64,000 bases of DNA, taken from positions 1-64,000 of the forward strand of contig JANRLV010000116.1 of the NCBI GenBank assembly GCA_033762195.1, in the 5' to 3' direction. A program made the translations under genes and the position numbers. Positions 43,820 to 53,274 of the stretch are shown here, piece after piece. The notes below the pieces were generated by a model. The model did no database searches, had not been told where the DNA came from, and saw only the letters and a program-made list of their open reading frames with translations. The DNA is from SpSt-398 sp033762195 (GTDB lineage: Bacteria > Bacteroidota > Bacteroidia > Chitinophagales > Chitinophagaceae). Every line of letters begins with the position of its first letter. Positions within the stretch are counted from its first letter, which is position 1.

Positions 43820-44188
43820 ATGAAATGGGGAATACCCACTACTCAAACGAAACCTCTTATGTCTACGATTGCAGCCATTGATCAGGGACTTCTCCGCCAG
43901 TGGATGGAGGATGGCCTTGACCTTTCAGCGGTAAAAGGAAAACTTCAGTCGCTTCTCCTGGAACCGGAAATAGCCGGTCAATATGTAAAGGAGTACAAAA
44001 AGATGAAACATGCCCGTCGGCAAACAAGGGGCTTTATCTGGGCCAGCCTGGGGGCATTCGCCGGATTCATCAGTTGCCTGCTCTCTATTTTCAATCCCAT
44101 TCCGGAAATGTTCAATGTTTTTTTATACGGATTGACCTCCATAGCGATCACGATGATCGTAGTTGGCTTGTATTTTCTTTTTGAATAG
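43820..44188 (+). CDS. Small two-TM membrane protein, unknown
   Basis: A 122-residue protein (109 residues if the ATG at 43859 is used; that start gives MSTIAAIDQGLL and is preferred by its upstream A-rich region). A soluble N-terminal helix pair (LRQWMEDGLDLSAVKGKLQS) precedes two membrane helices (about 70-90 and 100-120). No family is recognised. It converges on the TMEM175-like gene with a 2-bp gap between stop codons. Confidence 0.7.
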   Translation: MKWGIPTTQTKPLMSTIAAIDQGLLRQWMEDGLDLSAVKGKLQSLLLEPEIAGQYVKEYKKMKHARRQTRGFIWASLGAFAGFISCLLSIFNPIPEMFNVFLYGLTSIAITMIVVGLYFLFE

Positions 44189-44190
44189 CC

Positions 44191-44904
44191 TTACCTTTTT
44201 CGCAGCTGTTTTTGAAAAACCCATTGGTTGACTGCCAGGACCACCGGAATGGCCAGATAAGCCAGCCCGGCTATCAGTTCCCATTTTAATAGGGCAAATA
44301 ATAAGGCAAAACCACCGATGGAAGCATTCAATAATGCCCCCCGTAATTCCTTGAGGGTATATACCTTTTCATATTCATTTAAGGCGGGTGACAGCAAAAC
44401 ATGCATGGCCCTTCGATGCATGGCATATACAACCAGCCATAAGCAGATATATCCAATACTGAATAAAATGATCAATTGGGGAAAATCATGGGCGGAAAGA
44501 ACCGTTAAACCATGCTCTGTTGCTTTGGGAAAAAGATCCAGACCTGTCCAGGCAGTAAGCAAGATCGAAAACAGGAATTTTAAAGGATACAGATAAAACA
44601 AAATGATGGCGAGGTAGACCAGATTGAGGATAATGGTCGGCCTGTCATTCAGTCCATAATGGCGAAAGAAAACATTTTGCTGGTACCAAAAGAGAAATAG
44701 AATAGACACCGTCGCAAAAAAGGGGAGGGCACCGCTAATGATAAGTTTAAGCTCCTCGAAGGTTTGGGGAACTTCAAGCGAAGCTACCAATAGGGAAACA
44801 GAAAAAGCGAATACCGCATCACTTAAGGCTTCTACGCGTTTGATCTCCATGCCACGCTCATGAAAGGCGCCTGTGGGTTTTGTAAATAATTTTTGTCGGA
44901 TCAT
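44191..44904 (-). CDS. TMEM175/DUF1211 family membrane protein
   Basis: A 237-residue protein with the TMEM175 signature near its N-terminus (RVEALSDAVFAFSVSLLV and VP shortly after). Six hydrophobic segments are visible (about 30-50, 65-85, 90-115, 135-155, 180-200, 205-225). Relatives are potassium channels; the bacterial ones act as tetramers. The conserved R-x-x-x-x-SDAVFA helix lines the pore. Ion selectivity here is inferred from family only. Confidence 0.87.
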   Translation of the reverse strand: MIRQKLFTKPTGAFHERGMEIKRVEALSDAVFAFSVSLLVASLEVPQTFEELKLIISGALPFFATVSILFLFWYQQNVFFRHYGLNDRPTIILNLVYLAIILFYLYPLKFLFSILLTAWTGLDLFPKATEHGLTVLSAHDFPQLIILFSIGYICLWLVVYAMHRRAMHVLLSPALNEYEKVYTLKELRGALLNASIGGFALLFALLKWELIAGLAYLAIPVVLAVNQWVFQKQLRKR

Positions 44905-44922
44905 ATGATTGAAGTTGGGTAA

Positions 44923-46893
44923 TCAACGAATGAGCAGGGCTGTGCCCTTGCCACTATATCGTTGGTTATCCACTCCAATTCCTTCCGCTACCCAGACCAC
45001 TACCTGAGAGGATTGGTCTTTGCCGGATATCCTTCCATCCCAACCTCTGGGATCACTGGCCAGATCGAATACCAGTTGGCCCCAGCGATTGTAGATCCGG
45101 AAGAAACGAATCTCTTTGATACCGGCTGCGGTTGGTCGAAGGTAATCATTCAAACCGTCATTGTTGGGGGTAAAGGCGGTGGGAACATAGAATTTTACTT
45201 CTTTAAATGTCTTGACATATTGGGTGTCTACCGTTAAACAACCCGCTTGCGAGAGAATATCAATTGTATAAGTGATATCGCCTTCACCGCGGAAAGTTGG
45301 GTTCCTCAAAGCAGGATCCTGAAGGAATACCGGAGGTTGCCACAGGTAGGAGCTGCCGCCGAGGTCACGGGCCGTTAGTACCTGTGGCAGTTCTTCCACG
45401 GCGAACTGGTCGGGATAACGGATACCCGGCACCGGGATCTCTACAACAACCGGAATGGTTCGGGTGAAAGCTTCACAACCATCGCTATTGATGATCCGGG
45501 CCCGGTAATTTCCTGTTTGCATGGCCCTGTACCGGGTAGTAACTCCACCGGGTATCGGGGATTCGCCATTATACCATAGAATACTTGTATTGGGATTGAC
45601 CACCAACACAGCACTATCCAACGAACCTTCACAATATTGCTCTTTGCCCAGAATACGGAGGGTTGTATCCGTTATGGAGGCAGTCACGATGACGGTGTCA
45701 TAATCAATACAGCCACCTCCCTGACTGGATGCCCGCAGCGAATAGGCGGTTGTTCCCAATGGGCCCGCACGCGGATTGGAGATCAGTGGGTTTGAAAGAC
45801 CGGTGACCGGCGTCCATTGGTAAACAATTCCGGGTACAGGAATGGCTCCGATCTGTTCGGGGATTCCGTTACAGGAAATCAGGTCGGGCCCGGCCCTTGC
45901 CTGTACATTCAGTGTGTCTACCATACGGGCATAAAAAGTATCCGGGCATCCATATCCGTTATAGGGCAACACTTCAAGGGCCAATATTGTCCCAACCGGA
46001 GGCGGTGGTCTTAAGGTGATGGTTTGTCCAGCCCCCAGTTGCTGCGAGAAATTGCTGTTGAACCATGTATAATCCTGATAACCATACGGGCCGGTCACTC
46101 GGGTGAGGGTATCTCCAGGGCAATAGGCGGCACCCACAAACTCACTGCTGCATTCTGAGTTCACATCGATATAAGCATATCCGAAATGGCGACGAAAGGT
46201 GCAATCAGCCGTTTTAAAGAACAGCCGAATCGTTTTACCCGCCTGGTTGTTGAGGTTGATGGAAACGGCACTCCAGTCTTTACACCATACATCCACAGAA
46301 TCTACCCGGATGGGGGAGATAAAGAAACCCGGCAGGAGGGAGCCGTTGGGAAAAAAGGTAAACGAGGAACAGTCGATCAATTCATTGTCTGTCACATTCA
46401 TGATCTCGAGTTCGAGACGGGGCTGTTGGTATTCCAGATGAAAGGGGTCCTGAAAAACCACCGCATAGTGATAAACCAACGAATAGGTATTTCGGTTGGC
46501 CGGAATGGTGAACTCATACGAAATGCCTTCTGCCTCCGTGCCTCCCATATCATTCCCCAACCGGATGGAATAACCGCTTCCGTTGGGGCACATAATGGGA
46601 AAGCCTCCATATTGATCATTGCCTGGATTGGTGGTGGATGAATACATGGTATGCCGGTTGGACACCGGGCCTCCGGACTCGGTCAAACTTATCTCATTCT
46701 CATTGGCAATAGCGGCTACATGACCGGTATAGCATTTCCAGTTTGTAAAATCACCTGATTCAAAATCAATATTAGGAGGGCAATCCTGACCACGCAAGGG
46801 GGTAAACGAAATTATCCACACCATTGTTAACAACAGGTAGGACCAGGGAACTGTAATTATTCCCGGCGAGCATTTTCTCGTCAGATCAGCCAA
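44923..46893 (-). CDS. Type IX secretion cargo with type-B C-terminal sorting domain
   Basis: A 656-residue secreted protein. The N-terminal hydrophobic stretch (SYLLLTMVWIISFTPLRGQ) is a signal peptide. The middle holds Ig-like and PKD-like repeats (YSLRASSQGGGCIDYDTV, YRARIINSDGCEAF) and an adhesive N-terminal domain with NIDFESGDFTNWKCYTG. The last ~90 residues are the gliding-motility type-B sorting domain (VPTAFTPNNDGLND, IYNRWGQLVF, GWDGRISG), which directs export through the T9SS. It is probably an extracellular adhesin. No T9SS core gene is in the window except a PorE-like candidate at 51481. Confidence 0.9.
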   Translation of the reverse strand: MADLTRKCSPGIITVPWSYLLLTMVWIISFTPLRGQDCPPNIDFESGDFTNWKCYTGHVAAIANENEISLTESGGPVSNRHTMYSSTTNPGNDQYGGFPIMCPNGSGYSIRLGNDMGGTEAEGISYEFTIPANRNTYSLVYHYAVVFQDPFHLEYQQPRLELEIMNVTDNELIDCSSFTFFPNGSLLPGFFISPIRVDSVDVWCKDWSAVSINLNNQAGKTIRLFFKTADCTFRRHFGYAYIDVNSECSSEFVGAAYCPGDTLTRVTGPYGYQDYTWFNSNFSQQLGAGQTITLRPPPPVGTILALEVLPYNGYGCPDTFYARMVDTLNVQARAGPDLISCNGIPEQIGAIPVPGIVYQWTPVTGLSNPLISNPRAGPLGTTAYSLRASSQGGGCIDYDTVIVTASITDTTLRILGKEQYCEGSLDSAVLVVNPNTSILWYNGESPIPGGVTTRYRAMQTGNYRARIINSDGCEAFTRTIPVVVEIPVPGIRYPDQFAVEELPQVLTARDLGGSSYLWQPPVFLQDPALRNPTFRGEGDITYTIDILSQAGCLTVDTQYVKTFKEVKFYVPTAFTPNNDGLNDYLRPTAAGIKEIRFFRIYNRWGQLVFDLASDPRGWDGRISGKDQSSQVVVWVAEGIGVDNQRYSGKGTALLIR

Positions 46894-47157
46894 GTGGGGT
46901 GGTTTATTATACGTAATTTACTGAAATTGATAAAACGAACCCTCGCTTGTCAGGGTTGCCTGTTGTTCTTTTTTTGAATCATGCCCAGAAGTGACGTTAA
47001 TCATAACCCGGTCCGATGAAATGTTCAACCTTGCGGACTGATTACAGGTTATTTATGAACCTTTTACAGCTTCATACACCCACTGCCAACTGTTCCCCTC
47101 CTTTCTCCAATCCTGGAACAAATAGTTTAAATTACTAACAGAAAACCCCTTAGCCAT

Positions 47158-47649
47158 ATGCCTGAAAATAATAACAAGTACAAAGTCAAAGCGAATGATT
47201 TCGTTTTTCTCTTTGAAAAGAGCGAGGTTGATCAACTCGATCTGGTACGTAAATCCGAGTTTGAATACCATCTGATCCGTGGCCATCGTTCCGCTACGGT
47301 GGTATTTCATGAAGCTGATCCCCGTTCCAAGAAAATGAAATTGGAAGTGGATGGCGAATCTTTTGAGATCGAGATAGGAGATCCGCTGGATCAAATGCTC
47401 GAAAAACTGGGGTTCAACCAGGTATCCAGTAAACATTTAAAAGAGATCAAGGCTCCCATGCCTGGGTTGGTGCTGGCTATTGCTGTTACCGAAGGACAGG
47501 AGGTGAATGAAGGCGATAAGATCCTCATCCTGGAAGCCATGAAAATGGAGAACAGCCTGATGATCCACGCTTCTGCCAAGATTAAAAAAATATTGGTTAA
47601 GCCCGGACAGGCCGTGGAAAAGAACCAGGTATTGGTTGAACTCGAATAA
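47158..47649 (+). CDS. Biotin carboxyl carrier subunit of an acyl-CoA carboxylase
   Basis: A 163-residue carrier protein. The C-terminal biotinyl domain (about 92-163) has the biotinylated Lys129 in EAMKMEN. The N-terminal ~85 residues form a separate beta-rich domain. It carries the carboxyl group from the biotin carboxylase to the carboxyltransferase. It is the first gene of a three-gene operon, 40 bp before the biotin carboxylase, so the enzyme is likely a propionyl-CoA or acetyl-CoA carboxylase with separate subunits. Confidence 0.93.
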   Translation: MPENNNKYKVKANDFVFLFEKSEVDQLDLVRKSEFEYHLIRGHRSATVVFHEADPRSKKMKLEVDGESFEIEIGDPLDQMLEKLGFNQVSSKHLKEIKAPMPGLVLAIAVTEGQEVNEGDKILILEAMKMENSLMIHASAKIKKILVKPGQAVEKNQVLVELE

Positions 47650-47689
47650 TCAAACTATTACTCAAAACGAACATTGTAAAATAGACCAT

Positions 47690-49165
47690 ATGCAAAAGAT
47701 TTTGGTTGCTAACAGAGGAGAGATCGCCTTAAGGATCATGCGCACAATCCGTCGGATGGGGATCAAATCCGTAGCGGTATATTCAGAGGCTGACCGCCAT
47801 TCGCCACATGTACTCTTTGCGGATGAGGCCGTTTGTCTGGGGCCAGCGCCCTCTAATCAATCCTATCTGAATGGAGATAAGATCATTGCCTTTTGTAAGG
47901 AACTGGGCGTAGATGGTATCCACCCGGGTTATGGGTTCCTGAGTGAGAATGCCGAGTTTGCCCAAAAGGTGGAAGATGCCGGTATTTCATTTATTGGGCC
48001 AGGCCCTGATGCCATGCGTATCATGGGATCAAAACTGGCAGCCAAGGAATGTGTGAAAAAATATGATATTCCCATGGTACCCGGTATCGACCAGGCTATC
48101 ACCGATATCAAACTGGCCAAAGAAATTGGCGCTAAGATCGGTTATCCGATCCTGATCAAAGCCTCCGCCGGCGGTGGGGGTAAAGGGATGCGGATCGTAG
48201 AAAAAGAATCGGATCTGCAGGAACAAATGGAAAGGGCGATCAGTGAAGCCACTTCCTCCTTTGGAGATGGTTCGGTTTTTATTGAAAAATATGTTACCTC
48301 ACCACGCCATATCGAGATACAGGTATTGGCAGATAAGTTTGGGAATGTGATCCACTTGTTTGAAAGGGAATGCAGTATTCAACGCCGCCACCAGAAGGTG
48401 GTGGAAGAATCCCCTTCATCGATCCTTACACCCGAGATCCGGCAGCGGATGGGGGAAGCAGCGGTCATGGTGGCACGCTCCTGTAATTACACCTCCACAG
48501 GTACTGTTGAATTCCTGATGGATGATAAACTGAACTTTTATTTTCTGGAAATGAATACCCGGCTCCAGGTAGAACACCCGGTTACAGAAATGATCACCGG
48601 AATTGACCTTGTGGAGGAGCAGATCCGGATCGCCCGGGGAGAAAAATTGCGGATGACCCAGGATGACCTTGTCATCAATGGCCATGCGATCGAATTGCGG
48701 GTATATGCTGAAGACCCATTGAATAATTTCCTTCCTTCAATAGGCACCCTCACCAAATATGAGAAACCCACAGGTGATGGCGTTCGGGTTGACGATGGGT
48801 ATGAAGAAGGAATGGCCATCCCGATCTATTATGATCCCATGATCGCTAAACTGGCTACGCATGGGAAGGACAGGACAGAAGCCATCCAGAAAATGAAACA
48901 GGCCATTAAGGATTACAAGATCGAAGGCCTGTCCACAACCATGCCCTTTGGAACATTTGTATTTGAACACCAGGCGTTTATTTCCGGTATGTTCGATACG
49001 CATTTTGTAAAAGACTATTACACCCCGGAAAAGATAAAAGACAAACAAAAAGAGAATGCCGGGATCGCCGCTCTGGCGGCCCTGCGTTACTGGTTTGAAG
49101 GTCAAAAAATACTCAATCCGGTAGAGAATAAATCCACAAGTTGGAAACGCCGGTTGGCACATTGA
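47690..49165 (+). CDS. accC: Biotin carboxylase subunit of an acyl-CoA carboxylase
   Basis: The start is ATG 47690, which gives MQKILVANRGEIALRI, the usual N-terminus. The 491-residue ATP-grasp enzyme uses ATP and bicarbonate to carboxylate biotin on the carrier. GYPILIKASAGGGGKGM is the ATP-binding glycine loop, and FLEMNTRLQVEHPVTEM carries the metal and bicarbonate residues. The C-terminus is slightly longer than E. coli AccC. It lies between the carrier and carboxyltransferase genes. Confidence 0.95.
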   Translation: MQKILVANRGEIALRIMRTIRRMGIKSVAVYSEADRHSPHVLFADEAVCLGPAPSNQSYLNGDKIIAFCKELGVDGIHPGYGFLSENAEFAQKVEDAGISFIGPGPDAMRIMGSKLAAKECVKKYDIPMVPGIDQAITDIKLAKEIGAKIGYPILIKASAGGGGKGMRIVEKESDLQEQMERAISEATSSFGDGSVFIEKYVTSPRHIEIQVLADKFGNVIHLFERECSIQRRHQKVVEESPSSILTPEIRQRMGEAAVMVARSCNYTSTGTVEFLMDDKLNFYFLEMNTRLQVEHPVTEMITGIDLVEEQIRIARGEKLRMTQDDLVINGHAIELRVYAEDPLNNFLPSIGTLTKYEKPTGDGVRVDDGYEEGMAIPIYYDPMIAKLATHGKDRTEAIQKMKQAIKDYKIEGLSTTMPFGTFVFEHQAFISGMFDTHFVKDYYTPEKIKDKQKENAGIAALAALRYWFEGQKILNPVENKSTSWKRRLAH

Positions 49166-49207
49166 TCAGTAATTTCTAATCAATCTTCATTCTGTTAAAA
49201 AACCTTA

Positions 49208-50752
49208 ATGATGAAATCAAAAGTTGAAATACTCCGCGATAAATTAGAAGAAGGTAAAATGGGTGGTGGCCTTAAACGGATCGACGCCCAGCATAAAAAA
49301 GGAAAACTGACCGCCCGCGAGCGGGTTGAACTCCTGATGGACCCAGGCTCTTTTGAAGAAGTAGGAGCCCTCGTAACGCACCGGACCAAGGACTTTGGAA
49401 TGGAAGAACAGAAATACTATGGGGACGGTGTCATCACCGGCTATGGAACCGTGAATGGAAAATTAGTGTATGTATTTGCTCAGGATTTTACGGTCTTTGG
49501 TGGGGCATTGTCAGAAACCCATGCGGAAAAGATCTGTCGCATCATGGACCTGGCGATGAAAACCGGCGCTCCCATGGTTGGATTGAATGACTCGGGTGGT
49601 GCCCGTATCCAGGAAGGTGTTCGTTCGCTGGGTGGCTATGCTGATATTTTTTATCGTAATGTACAATCCTCAGGTGTTATTCCCCAGATCTCTGCCATCA
49701 TGGGGCCCTGCGCCGGTGGTGCTGTTTATTCTCCGGCTATGACCGATTTCACCATCATGGTGGAAGGAACCAGCTATATGTTTGTAACCGGACCCAATGT
49801 GGTTAAAACAGTGACAAATGAAGAAGTAACATCCGAAGAATTGGGTGGTGCTTCCACACACTCTACCAAATCGGGTGTAACCCATCTGACTGCTGTAAAT
49901 GATGTGGATTGCATCAACCAGGTGAAAAGGATGCTGAGTTATATGCCGCAAAACTGTGAGGATGTAGTGCCCAAACTTCCTTACATCATGCAGGATGAAA
50001 CCCGCGAAGTGCTGGAATCCATCGTTCCTGAAAGCGCAAATCAGCCGTATGATATCCGTTCAGTCATCGAAGGGATCTGCGATGAGGAAACATTCTTTGA
50101 AGTACATAAAGATTATGCAGATAATATCGTCGTTGGCTTTGCCCGTCTGGCCGGACGTAGTGTAGGGATCGTGGCCAACCAACCCATGTCCCTTGCCGGG
50201 GTATTGGACATTGAAAGCTCCAAGAAAGGGGCGAGGTTCACCCGGTTCTGTGACTGTTTTAATATCCCTCTTCTGGTATTGGTGGATGTTCCCGGCTTTC
50301 TGCCTGGTACCGATCAGGAATGGAATGGTATCATTACCAACGGGGCGAAATTATTGTATGCCCTCAGCGAAGCCACAGTTCCCCGCGTTACGGTCATTAC
50401 CCGCAAAGCGTATGGAGGGGCCTATGATGTGATGAATTCCAAACACATTGGCGCCGATATGAACTTTGCCTGGCCCTCCGCAGAGATCGCGGTAATGGGT
50501 GCCAAAGGAGCCAGTGAAATCATCTTTAAAGCGGAGATCGCGGCTGCCGAAGACCCTGCTAAAAAGTTATTGGAGAAAGAAGCCGAATATGCCAATCTCT
50601 TTGCCAATCCTTATACTGCAGCAGAAAGGGGATTCATTGATGAAGTGATCGAACCCCGCGAAACCCGGAAAAAATTGATCAAGGCCTTCGCCATGCTCGA
50701 AAATAAAGTAGCCAAACGGCCAAGGAAGAAACACGGAAATATACCGTTGTAA
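49208..50752 (+). CDS. Acyl-CoA carboxylase carboxyltransferase (beta) subunit
   Basis: A 514-residue single-chain carboxyltransferase with two crotonase-like halves. The N-terminal half holds MVGLNDSGGARIQEGVRSLG and IPQISAIMGPCAGGAVYSPA; the C-terminal half holds VLVDVPGFLPGTDQEWNG and RKAYGGAYDVMNSKHIGADM. It transfers carboxyl from biotin to an acyl-CoA, most likely propionyl-CoA giving (S)-methylmalonyl-CoA. The start codon could be 49208 or the adjacent ATG. It ends the operon. Confidence 0.93.
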   Translation: MMKSKVEILRDKLEEGKMGGGLKRIDAQHKKGKLTARERVELLMDPGSFEEVGALVTHRTKDFGMEEQKYYGDGVITGYGTVNGKLVYVFAQDFTVFGGALSETHAEKICRIMDLAMKTGAPMVGLNDSGGARIQEGVRSLGGYADIFYRNVQSSGVIPQISAIMGPCAGGAVYSPAMTDFTIMVEGTSYMFVTGPNVVKTVTNEEVTSEELGGASTHSTKSGVTHLTAVNDVDCINQVKRMLSYMPQNCEDVVPKLPYIMQDETREVLESIVPESANQPYDIRSVIEGICDEETFFEVHKDYADNIVVGFARLAGRSVGIVANQPMSLAGVLDIESSKKGARFTRFCDCFNIPLLVLVDVPGFLPGTDQEWNGIITNGAKLLYALSEATVPRVTVITRKAYGGAYDVMNSKHIGADMNFAWPSAEIAVMGAKGASEIIFKAEIAAAEDPAKKLLEKEAEYANLFANPYTAAERGFIDEVIEPRETRKKLIKAFAMLENKVAKRPRKKHGNIPL

Positions 50753-50773
50753 AAAATAAGGAATCAGATAGAG

Positions 50774-50834
50774 AAAATAAGGAATAAGGAAGGTAAAAAT
50801 CCAATGAACACCATACTTCCTTATTCCTTATTTT
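50774..50834 (+). terminator. Long inverted repeat ending the acyl-CoA carboxylase operon
   Basis: Perfect 19-bp arms (50774-50792 and 50816-50834) made of AATAAGGAAT words enclose a 23-nt loop and are followed by T-rich sequence. It lies 21 bp after the stop codon. The arm sequence is AT-rich, so it may be a repeat element acting as a weak terminator. The following spacer to 51000 shows nothing else. Confidence 0.6.
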
Positions 50835-51000
50835 TCTTTTTTATTTTCGTTTCCCCGCCTTCTCCCTGACAATCTCCCCCATTTTCAATAATTTTTATCA
50901 TGCCTCCAAATAATCCCGGTCATCCGCAAGGGAAGGGCCATTCCTTACTTTAGTGTCTGAATTTAAACACTAATTGGCTAAACCTTAATTTGTTACTACC

Positions 51001-51432
51001 ATGAAGCGGGAATGCTGGATACATGTAAAAAAAGTTGACAATCGGTTGGTTGTCTTTCTTAACGGCGAAGTTGTTTGGGATTCGGGAATCGTACATGACG
51101 ACCCTGATCTGAATAAACACATTGATATCACGAAGTTCCTGGAAGAACATCCAAATTATACCAGTGAACTGATCTTTGAGGGCTTTAATGATACCTATGA
51201 CTCCAAAGGGGATGATGACCTGAACCCCTGGCATTTCAGTTATCGTGTTTTTGAACGTGTCACTGATGATACCGGTAAGGTGATCAGTGAAAATGACCTG
51301 GTGAATCCTTATGATGAAAAACACCTGTCCAATCCCAATATGCGGGCGATCAACAATAGCTACAAGATCGTGAAGCGCAATGATGGATTCAAAGTGATCG
51401 GCAATTCGCTTTCCCAGCAATTTTTTAAATAA
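51001..51432 (+). CDS. Conserved hypothetical protein
   Basis: A 143-residue cytosolic protein without signal or membrane segments. Acidic, with strands (CWIHVKKVDNRLVVFLNGEVVWDSG) that suggest a small beta fold, a central helix (LNKHIDITKFLEEH) and a second strand set (TSELIFEGFNDTYDSKG). ATG 51001 follows a 248-bp spacer with a repeat, so it likely has its own promoter. It may belong to a lectin-like or beta-sandwich group, but I cannot name the family. It converges on the OmpA-type gene with a 48-bp gap. Confidence 0.75.
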   Translation: MKRECWIHVKKVDNRLVVFLNGEVVWDSGIVHDDPDLNKHIDITKFLEEHPNYTSELIFEGFNDTYDSKGDDDLNPWHFSYRVFERVTDDTGKVISENDLVNPYDEKHLSNPNMRAINNSYKIVKRNDGFKVIGNSLSQQFFK

Positions 51433-51480
51433 ACTGGATACCCTGGGACAGGCTGATTCCACCAAGGTATTCAGCCTGGC

Positions 51481-53088
51481 CTAATTCCGGGTGATCTTAA
51501 ATTCCACCCTTCTGTTCAGCTGCCGGCCATCATCGGTTTCATTGGTGGCCACCGGTTGCGATTCCCCATAACCATGGGAAGTGATTCGTTTTGAATCGAT
51601 CCCCTTGGACAGAATGTACTCCATAACTGATCGGGCACGGTTATCACTGAGTTTGAAATTGTATTCATCCGATCCCTTGCTGTCGGTATGAGCACTCATT
51701 TCGATCTCAATAGCAGGATTGTCCTTTAACAACTGCACCACCCGGTCAAGCTCAAGGAAGGATTCGGGTCGGAGATCCCACTTATCAAAATCAAAGAAGA
51801 CATTGTTTAATCGTACGACCTGTCCCACTTCAATGGGTACCAGGTAAAGGTCTTTATGTATCTCACGGTATCCGGCCTTTACCAATGAGTCCAGGTTCAG
51901 GTTCTCTGACTGGGCAAAGAAATGATCGGCGGTTGCGCGGATCAGATAGTTCTTATCATATGGCAATACGATCTGAAAGGCGCCATCATCAGGATTGGAC
52001 AATCCATTTCCAGCCTCGGTTCCATCAGGGAGTATTTCATACAAAAGCGAGGCACTGACCGGTTCGCCTGTTTTCTTATTATATACATTGCCACTGACAA
52101 GCAGGACGGGTTTGGGTCTTTCAATCTCCAATAATTTGACACGTACAATATCACTTTCTCCATAACTGGCATCACTGCTGGTGAGGTATGCATATTCTCC
52201 GCCCGCATCCAGGGTAAAAAAGGCATCCCATCCGGGTGTATTGATAGGAGCGCCAAGGTTTACAGGGTCACTCCATTTTTGCCAACTCTTATCCAATCGA
52301 CGGGTCATCCAGATATCATTATCTCCCAATCCGCCAGGACGGTCGCTGCTAAAGTACAAGGTCTCCCCATCCGCTGCGAGATAGGGGGTCAGTTCATTGT
52401 ATTGATCCGTACTGAGGTGTTTTCCCAGTGTCTTGGGTTCGGACCAGGTACCATCCGGGAGCAGCTTGGAAAAATACAGGTCATTGTTATACCGGTTTTT
52501 ACCGGCAGCCATGTACATCAACAGGGTCTTCCCATCATTGGAGAGGGTAGCACCCGATTGGGCACCCTTATCATACTTTTCATAATTTTTGATAAATAGC
52601 ATATTCGGTTTGCTCCATTTGCCATTCCTCATGCGTTGGCTAAAACTAAGGCCGTTGCCAAAGTAGTCACCTTCTACAAAAGCTCCGCGGAGCAATACTT
52701 TATTCTTATCCGGAGATATCCAGTACACGGCATTGTAATAGGCTGTATTAAAGGGATAACCCAAATGACGGGCCTCTCCCCAACGTCCGGTACTGTCCCG
52801 TTCAGCAAACCAGATGTCCTGTGAATTTCGTATCGTGCGGTAATGCGTATTCAGCGGGTCATTTTCACAAATAAAAAATAACAGATCGCCATCTGCAGAA
52901 ATAGTGGGACGCAATTCGGGCTGTCCGGTATTGATATCCGGCCCCAGGTTCTCAACTTTTAGAATGGTATTGGTGGTAATGACATTGGTCTTCTGTTCTA
53001 CCAATTTTCCGGCTGTATCAACCACTGGTTGTGCCCAAAGAATGGCATGGCATAACAGTAGCGAAAAAAAGAGGATGGCTTTTTTCAC
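51481..53088 (-). CDS. OmpA-family protein with beta-propeller and CRD (PorE-like)
   Basis: A 535-residue envelope protein. Order: signal peptide (about 1-19), a WD40-like PD40 propeller (about 55-330: PDKNKVLLRGA, GKTLLMYMAAG, GETLYFSSDRPGG, GGEYAYLTSSD), a carboxypeptidase-regulatory-like domain (about 335-400, SGNVYNKKTGEPVSASLLYE), and an OmpA C-terminal peptidoglycan-binding domain (about 420-535: FDFDKWDLRPESFLELD, AHTDSKGSDEYN, RVEFKITRN). This is the PorE layout of the type IX secretion system except that an N-terminal TPR region is absent. It could also be a general OmpA-type anchoring protein. Confidence 0.88.
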   Translation of the reverse strand: MKKAILFFSLLLCHAILWAQPVVDTAGKLVEQKTNVITTNTILKVENLGPDINTGQPELRPTISADGDLLFFICENDPLNTHYRTIRNSQDIWFAERDSTGRWGEARHLGYPFNTAYYNAVYWISPDKNKVLLRGAFVEGDYFGNGLSFSQRMRNGKWSKPNMLFIKNYEKYDKGAQSGATLSNDGKTLLMYMAAGKNRYNNDLYFSKLLPDGTWSEPKTLGKHLSTDQYNELTPYLAADGETLYFSSDRPGGLGDNDIWMTRRLDKSWQKWSDPVNLGAPINTPGWDAFFTLDAGGEYAYLTSSDASYGESDIVRVKLLEIERPKPVLLVSGNVYNKKTGEPVSASLLYEILPDGTEAGNGLSNPDDGAFQIVLPYDKNYLIRATADHFFAQSENLNLDSLVKAGYREIHKDLYLVPIEVGQVVRLNNVFFDFDKWDLRPESFLELDRVVQLLKDNPAIEIEMSAHTDSKGSDEYNFKLSDNRARSVMEYILSKGIDSKRITSHGYGESQPVATNETDDGRQLNRRVEFKITRN

Positions 53089-53131
53089 GACATTGGATTT
53101 GTCCGAAAATTAATAGGAAATACTTAAATGT

Positions 53132-53166
53132 AAAAGCCCCCGGAGAGGAAGACTGGGGGCTTTTTT
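53132..53166. terminator. Terminator hairpin between the OmpA-type and GH13 genes
   Basis: AAAAGCCCCC and GGGGGCTTTTTT form a stem of about 11 bp with a 13-nt loop; T tracts follow on both strands. It probably stops transcripts of the GH13 lipoprotein gene, whose 3' end is at 53275 on the minus strand. Confidence 0.75.
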
Positions 53167-53178
53167 ATTGTTGATTCC

Positions 53179-53247
53179 TGATTATTAATTATTGGTTGCT
53201 TTTTGATTTTAAACAAGAAATCATAAGTGCCTAATAATCAACAATTA
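53179..53247. repeat. Second copy of the two-part AT-rich repeat
   Basis: Half A (53179-53197, TGATTATTAATTATTGGTT) and half B (53233-53247, AATAATCAACAATTA) repeat the element at 42271-42333 exactly over 19 and 15 bases, with spacers of 35 and 29 bases. It too lies just downstream of a minus-strand gene. Confidence 0.7.
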
Positions 53248-53274
53248 GCAATTATTCATCGACCTCCATTCGAA

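Noticed and set aside
46939..46958. AACCCT...AGGGTT inverted repeat near the T9SS cargo gene start
   Set aside because: A 6-bp stem with an 8-nt loop upstream of both flanking genes; not enough to call an operator or terminator.
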